From the NCBI GenBank assembly GCA_019104905.1, contig JAHRXB010000312.1, positions 1-9,268 on the forward strand: 9,268 nucleotides of DNA. The letters run 5' to 3'. Origin of the DNA: Bdellovibrio sp. (GTDB lineage Bacteria > Bdellovibrionota > Bdellovibrionia > Bdellovibrionales > Bdellovibrionaceae). Positions 4,767-9,268 of the stretch are shown piece after piece. Both the position numbers and the translations under genes were made by a program. Under the pieces are notes generated by a model. It made no database searches and had not been told where the DNA came from. It worked only from the letters and a program-made list of their open reading frames with translations. Numbering within the stretch: the first letter of the stretch is position 1; every line of letters begins with the position of its first letter.

Positions 4767-6212
4767 ATGAAGAAAATGGATATGCTGAAAGTGGGCAGTT
4801 TTGCCGTGATAGTAGCGGCTCTTCTTGCGGGACAAAGTGCTTCGGCACTTAGTCTTAATGACTATTTAGAGCAGGTGAAGCAGGAGAGCTTGGGGTACAA
4901 ATCAACGAGTGAGCAGGCCGAAGCAGCCAGCTTAAAATCTCGGGAGGCGGATCTGTTTTTTACGCCCCGATTTTTTGCTGAAGCGCGAATCGGGCACGAT
5001 GGGAAAGAGCCTTTTGCATCGACGATCACTTACGATCGCCTCAAATTGCAAAACTATTCTTTAGGGCTTTCTCAAGAGTTTAGCTTTGGTCTGCAGACCA
5101 AACTTTCTTACGCCATGGATAGAACGGAGGTGGAAGGGGCGACTCTTCCTGCCGGTGTTCCGAACAGCTTTTGGAATGCGACTCCAACCTTAGAATTAAG
5201 TATGCCCTTGTGGGCGAATGGTTTTGGTCGTTCCTCTCGCGCCAATGAAGATCTGACCCGACAACAAAATCTTGCAGAACGTTTTGGGGCTGATGCGCAA
5301 ACGCGTGGATTTCTTGTCGAAGCAGAAGCAGCTTATTGGAGATTGGCTTCCGCACAAGAGGTTGTACAAGTGCAGGCTCAGGCGTTGAAACAAGCGCAGA
5401 GCATCCTCGATTACGTCTCACGCAAAGCGAAGATGAATCTTGGAGAGAATGCAGATGTGTTGCAAGCGAAAGCCCTTGTTGAGGCCCGTATGTTTCAATT
5501 GCAGCAAGCTCAGAATCAGGAACGTTCCGCACGTCGCACCTTCAACACATATATAAATAAAGAGGCAGAGCAGGCTGTCGTGGGTCTTGAAAACATCAAC
5601 TATGCCGAACTTCAGAAGGTCCTCGTCCCAACGGCAAAACCCGGTGATCGCTATGACGTCAAAGCGGCAGAAGCGCAGTCCCTACTTGCGAAGTCCTCAG
5701 CCCAGTTGGTCGCGGAAAGAAACAAACCCAAGTTAGATCTTTACGGGAGTTATGCCCTCAACGGGCGAGATGAAGAGTTTAACGAAGCCATGAAGGCAGC
5801 GGGAAAAACGGAACGTGATACCGCGTTTGTGGGAGTGCGTTTGAATATTCCTTTAAACCTTGGGGCCTTATCTGACGCGAAGGCCGGCGCACTGAAAACT
5901 CAAAGAGCCGCAGATTTGTCTTATCAACAAAAACGTTTCACTCAAGATCAAGATTGGACCAATCTGACTCAGCAGCTTGGCGAAGCCAAAGAAAGCCTTC
6001 GTTTGGCAACCAATATCGTGAATGCGCAAAAAGCCAAACTTGAGAATGAAAGAATTCGTCTTCGCCAGGGAAGAACCACGACTTATCAGGTTCTTCTTTT
6101 TGAGCAAGACTTCTCACAATCTGAAGTGGCGCGAGTTCAAGCCGCCGCTCAGATTCTTGGATTGCAAGCACAAATTAAACTTTACCAAACCTCTGTTGAA
6201 GGAGGGAAATAG
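4767..6212 (+). CDS. TolC-family outer-membrane efflux channel
   Basis: Outer-membrane efflux protein of 481 residues, within the usual range for TolC homologues. A signal peptide (hydrophobic core about 8-22, ASA cleavage near residue 27) leads straight into the first efflux-protein repeat (LSLNDYLEQVKQES). There is no lipobox Cys, so it is not lipidated like OprM. Long Ala/Gln/Glu-rich helices around residues 155-260 and 370-475 fit the periplasmic alpha-barrel, with beta-strand-like stretches between. The second-repeat signature RLRQGRTTTYQVLLFEQD lies near the end. Three such subunits would form the exit duct for the inner-membrane pump encoded next. The ATG at 4767 is chosen because CGGAG lies 8 bases upstream. 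The stop is 2 bp before the RND start, so the two genes form one operon, probably repressed by the divergent TetR protein. Confidence 0.93.
   Translation: MKKMDMLKVGSFAVIVAALLAGQSASALSLNDYLEQVKQESLGYKSTSEQAEAASLKSREADLFFTPRFFAEARIGHDGKEPFASTITYDRLKLQNYSLGLSQEFSFGLQTKLSYAMDRTEVEGATLPAGVPNSFWNATPTLELSMPLWANGFGRSSRANEDLTRQQNLAERFGADAQTRGFLVEAEAAYWRLASAQEVVQVQAQALKQAQSILDYVSRKAKMNLGENADVLQAKALVEARMFQLQQAQNQERSARRTFNTYINKEAEQAVVGLENINYAELQKVLVPTAKPGDRYDVKAAEAQSLLAKSSAQLVAERNKPKLDLYGSYALNGRDEEFNEAMKAAGKTERDTAFVGVRLNIPLNLGALSDAKAGALKTQRAADLSYQQKRFTQDQDWTNLTQQLGEAKESLRLATNIVNAQKAKLENERIRLRQGRTTTYQVLLFEQDFSQSEVARVQAAAQILGLQAQIKLYQTSVEGGK
6201..6206 (+). promoter_or_regulatory. Ribosome binding site of the RND pump inside tolC
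   Basis: GGAGGG lies in the last codons of tolC, 8 bases before the pump ATG at 6215. It indicates coupled translation of the two genes. Confidence 0.75.
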
Positions 6213-6214
6213 TC

Positions 6215-9200
6215 ATGAGCTTACCTAAAATCTCAATTAGCAGACCGATCTTTATCACCTGTGTGACCATCGCGATCGTCGTGGTGGGGTGGGCTTCGTT
6301 TAAGTCCATGAGTGTGGATTTGTTTCCGGATGTGAGTGTTCCGGTTGTCACTGTACAAACTGTCTATAAAGGCTCTGGCCCCTCTGAAATTGAAACCTTG
6401 GTCAGTCGTCCCATCGAAGAGGAAGTCAGCACCATCTCTGGCATTAAACGTCTGACTTCAAAAAGCCTCGAGGGCGTAAGTCAGGTTATCGTCGAGTTTA
6501 ACAGCAGTGTTGACGTGAAGTACGCGGAACAACAAGTCCGTGATAAAGTGAATATCGCCAAAGCGAAACTTCCCAGTGAGGTCGATGACCCTGTTATCAG
6601 AAAATTCGACCCCTCAGATACACCCATTTTAACTTTGTCCGTCACCGCAAAGGGCCTAGGGGACGCGCAACTTTTTGATATTGCCGATCAATATATTAAG
6701 CCGCGCTTGGAACAGGTGAATAACGTCGGAGCCATCGAGATCTTTGGTGGTCGTGAAAGAGAAATTCATGTCCTTTTAGATCGCAAAAAACTTCGTGCGC
6801 GTGAGGTCTCTGTCGGTCAAGTCGCAGGACAAGTGGGGGCTTCGGGAGAAAATATTCCTAGCGGTAAGGTGGAACAGGGAGGCAAAGAACTGGTCTTCCG
6901 TGGTCTGGGAGAGTTTAAGACCGTTTCTGAAATCTCTGACACCCTCGTAAATCTTTACGGGAATGAAGTGCCCACTCGAGTTTCGGATTTGGGTGTGGTT
7001 GTCGATACTTTGGAAGATGAAAAGTCACGCGCCTTTTTGAACGGTGAAAAAGCATTGTTCCTTCAAGTCTATCGTCAATCCGGCTCAAACACGGTGAAAG
7101 TGGCTGATGATGTTATTAAACAACTTGAAAGAATTAAGCCAGAGCTTGAAAAACTGGAAGGGGCTCCGAGCACTCAAGTTGTTTCCAACGCTTCTATTAA
7201 GATCAAAAACAACTTGTTTGACGTGTATGAGACGATCATTATCGGTATCATCCTTACCGTTATTACAGTTTTCTTCTTCCTGGGAAGTGCTCGTTCGACT
7301 TTAATTACGGCAATTTCTTTGCCGATTTCCTTGATTGGTGCCTTCTTGGTCATGAAGTTGGCTGGCTTTTCGATCAACATTGTTTCGATGTTGGCTTTGA
7401 CATTGGCGGTGGGCCTTTTGATCGACGATGCGATCGTCGTTATTGAAAATATCTACCGTCGTATGGAGTTAGGTGAAGAGTCTTTGACGGCGGCAGAAAA
7501 AGGGACCACAGAAATTCAAATGGCGGTCTTGGCCATCACTTTGGTTGTGATCGCGGTCTTCGTTCCCGTGGGAACAATGTCGGGGACTATCGGTCAGTTC
7601 TTGAAACAGTTTGGTATGACCGTGGTGTTCTCGATGGCAATCAGTTGGTTTGTGGCGATGACCATCATCCCAATGTTGACGGCTTACTTTGGAGGAGAGG
7701 GTCAACATGGGGCGCACCATAACCCTCATGGAAAGCTCACTTTTTATGATAAGACCTTGGGGCGTTTGGTTCGGGGTTTTGATCGCTTTCAATCCTGGCT
7801 TGAAAAAGTGTATGAAAAACTCTTGCGCGTGACTCTTCGTCATCCGTTGGTGACCATTGGTGCGACATTCTTGGTGTTCGTGCTAAGTATTTACTCCGTT
7901 ACGAAAGTTCCTGGCGCCTTTATCACAGATGATGACAGCGGCGAGTTTACAGTCACTCTTGAAATGACACCTGGAACCAGCTTGGACGGTATGAATAAGG
8001 TTGGTAACGAAGTGGATAAGATCATTCGAGCCAATCCCGAGGTGAATTACACGGCTATGATTATTGGTAGTTTGTACGGTGAATCGAACAAGGCCAATTT
8101 CTATGTGCGTATGAAAGACGGCAAAGAGCGTGGAAAGTTAACGACTGAAAAATTCCGCGACAAAATCCGTGGACAGTTGGCTTCTTTCACTGATGCCAAC
8201 CCTGTTGTTAAAAAGTACGATGCGACCGGGGGCATGGGACAGCAGCCGTTTGTTCTGAATATCATTTCAGCGGATCCTAAAGCGCTGGAGGCATCAGCCA
8301 CGAAAATTCTTGAGAAGCTCAAAGCCGATCCTCGCCTTAAAGACGTGGATACAAACTTCCGTCCTGGGAAACCTGAAATGCAAGTTCGTTTAAAGCCGGG
8401 AGCTGCGAAACAATACGGTATCAACACGAAAACCATGGGCCAAGAACTTCGCGCGCAAGTGGAAGGATTTACGCCAGCCAAATTCCGTGAAAAGGGACGG
8501 GAGTATGAAGTTCGGGTTCGTTTACTTCCTGAACAGCGCGATTTGAAACAAAGCTTCAACGAAGTTTATGTTCCTAACGTGAATAGAAAACTTGTGCGTC
8601 TTTCCGATGTGGCAAGTGGAGACATTGCTTCAGGACCGGCCTCGATTGAGCGTCAAGACCGAGGACGTTATATTCAAATCACTGCGGGCCTTGCCCCAGG
8701 GGCAGGTTTAAGTAATGTCGTTAACGATGCCGTCACAGCGATGACGACCGGAGACACAGCATTCCCATCCAGTGTCCGTTACGGTTTCGGCGGGGATGCG
8801 GAAAATATGAAAGAATTGATGACCTCCACCGTCTTGGCGTTGGGTTTTGCGATTCTGTTCATCTACCTGATCCTTTCAAGTTTGTATGAGTCCTTTATTA
8901 CGCCTATCACGATCATGGTGGCATTGCCCTTGGCCCTGTGTGGGGCGTTCCTGGGACTTTTCTTGATGAAAGAGACGATGACCATCTTTGCCATCTTCGG
9001 TTTCTTCATGTTGATCGGGGTGGCCGGTAAAAATGGTATCTTGTTGGTCGATTATACAAATCAGATGATGGCCGAGGGGAAATCGCGTGCCGAAGCTTTG
9101 GTGGAAGCGGGTAAGACTCGTCTTCGTCCGATCTTGATGACTTCATTTGCGTTGATTGCCGGAACCTTGCCGGTGGCTATCGGAATGAATGAAGCGTCGA

Positions 9201-9268
9201 AATCGCGCACCGCCATGGGTGTGGCCATTATCGGGGGTATGATTTCATCAACTATTTTGACTCTGATT
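6215..9268 (+). CDS. AcrB-like RND multidrug efflux pump (3' end cut by window)
   Basis: Open frame of 1018 codons with no stop before the window edge; about 20-40 residues of a typical 1,040-residue HAE1 RND transporter are missing. It would be the inner-membrane proton/substrate antiporter of a tripartite pump. Visible features are TM1 (about 9-29, after ISRPIFI), the first periplasmic porter/docking region (FPDVSVPVV onward), TM2-TM6 (about 335-490) with the proton-relay pair D404-D405 (GLLIDDAIVVIEN), a second periplasmic region, and TM8-TM12 with K939 (GVAGKNGILLVDY) and R971 (RLRPILMTS), matching AcrB D407, D408, K940 and R971. The double Asp favours the HAE1 (drug or hydrophobic compound) class over heavy-metal pumps. 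A short His-rich stretch (H498, H501, H502, H505) lies in the loop after TM6. It is in one operon with tolC; no adaptor gene is seen in the window. Confidence 0.95.
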   Translation, partial: MSLPKISISRPIFITCVTIAIVVVGWASFKSMSVDLFPDVSVPVVTVQTVYKGSGPSEIETLVSRPIEEEVSTISGIKRLTSKSLEGVSQVIVEFNSSVDVKYAEQQVRDKVNIAKAKLPSEVDDPVIRKFDPSDTPILTLSVTAKGLGDAQLFDIADQYIKPRLEQVNNVGAIEIFGGREREIHVLLDRKKLRAREVSVGQVAGQVGASGENIPSGKVEQGGKELVFRGLGEFKTVSEISDTLVNLYGNEVPTRVSDLGVVVDTLEDEKSRAFLNGEKALFLQVYRQSGSNTVKVADDVIKQLERIKPELEKLEGAPSTQVVSNASIKIKNNLFDVYETIIIGIILTVITVFFFLGSARSTLITAISLPISLIGAFLVMKLAGFSINIVSMLALTLAVGLLIDDAIVVIENIYRRMELGEESLTAAEKGTTEIQMAVLAITLVVIAVFVPVGTMSGTIGQFLKQFGMTVVFSMAISWFVAMTIIPMLTAYFGGEGQHGAHHNPHGKLTFYDKTLGRLVRGFDRFQSWLEKVYEKLLRVTLRHPLVTIGATFLVFVLSIYSVTKVPGAFITDDDSGEFTVTLEMTPGTSLDGMNKVGNEVDKIIRANPEVNYTAMIIGSLYGESNKANFYVRMKDGKERGKLTTEKFRDKIRGQLASFTDANPVVKKYDATGGMGQQPFVLNIISADPKALEASATKILEKLKADPRLKDVDTNFRPGKPEMQVRLKPGAAKQYGINTKTMGQELRAQVEGFTPAKFREKGREYEVRVRLLPEQRDLKQSFNEVYVPNVNRKLVRLSDVASGDIASGPASIERQDRGRYIQITAGLAPGAGLSNVVNDAVTAMTTGDTAFPSSVRYGFGGDAENMKELMTSTVLALGFAILFIYLILSSLYESFITPITIMVALPLALCGAFLGLFLMKETMTIFAIFGFFMLIGVAGKNGILLVDYTNQMMAEGKSRAEALVEAGKTRLRPILMTSFALIAGTLPVAIGMNEASKSRTAMGVAIIGGMISSTILTLI

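Noticed and set aside
5080..5532. A 150-codon minus-strand open frame inside tolC.
   Set aside because: It is antisense to a secure coding region and has no recognisable motif.
7469..8559. Minus-strand open frames (7469-7843 and 8101-8559) inside the RND gene.
   Set aside because: The plus-strand frame encodes a continuous RND pump with all key residues; the antisense frames are by-products of its codon use.

Overview
The window looks like ordinary chromosomal DNA from a Gram-negative bacterium of mid GC content. Signal-peptide-bearing envelope proteins, an outer-membrane channel, an RND pump and a sigma-54 activator all point to a double-membraned cell. The mix of proteins and their style suggest the Bdellovibrionota (Bdellovibrio-like). 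That placement is an impression from protein style, not from a marker gene. No RNA genes, insertion sequences, phage genes or CRISPR arrays were seen.

Left part (1-1838). A two-domain sensor-like protein, with a degenerate receiver and a cyclic-nucleotide-binding domain but no DNA-binding output, runs to position 763. A XerC/XerD-type tyrosine recombinase faces it, with only 6 bp between the two stop codons. The recombinase diverges from the next gene across a 187-bp intergenic region with candidate promoters on both strands.

Middle part (1839-3959). A compact sigma-54 enhancer-binding protein has an AAA+ domain and a Fis-type HTH but no receiver. It ends at a strong intrinsic terminator. 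Only 14 bp after the terminator's T-tract begins a gene for a secreted, unrecognised protein with eight cysteines in a degenerate repeat, followed by a highly charged Glu/Lys/Arg/Gln helix. That gene has its own terminator, then an AT-rich convergent intergenic region with a long imperfect hairpin and two short palindromes.

Right part (3960-9268). This is a drug-efflux locus: a divergent TetR-family repressor, a TolC-family outer-membrane channel, and an AcrB-like RND pump cut by the window edge after 1018 codons. The 156-bp region between tetR and tolC contains two 24-bp palindromes of form TTAAGTA-N10-TACTTAA. They are arranged head to head and bracket the inferred tolC promoter. This is the clearest regulatory signal in the window: the TetR protein probably binds there, blocks the tolC-pump operon and releases it when it meets a ligand. 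No membrane-fusion (periplasmic adaptor) gene precedes the pump; it may lie downstream of the window.

No clearly new multi-gene system was found. The items most worth follow-up are the double operator, the cysteine-repeat/charged-helix secreted protein, the terminator fused to that gene's leader, and the pseudo-receiver/cNMP protein.
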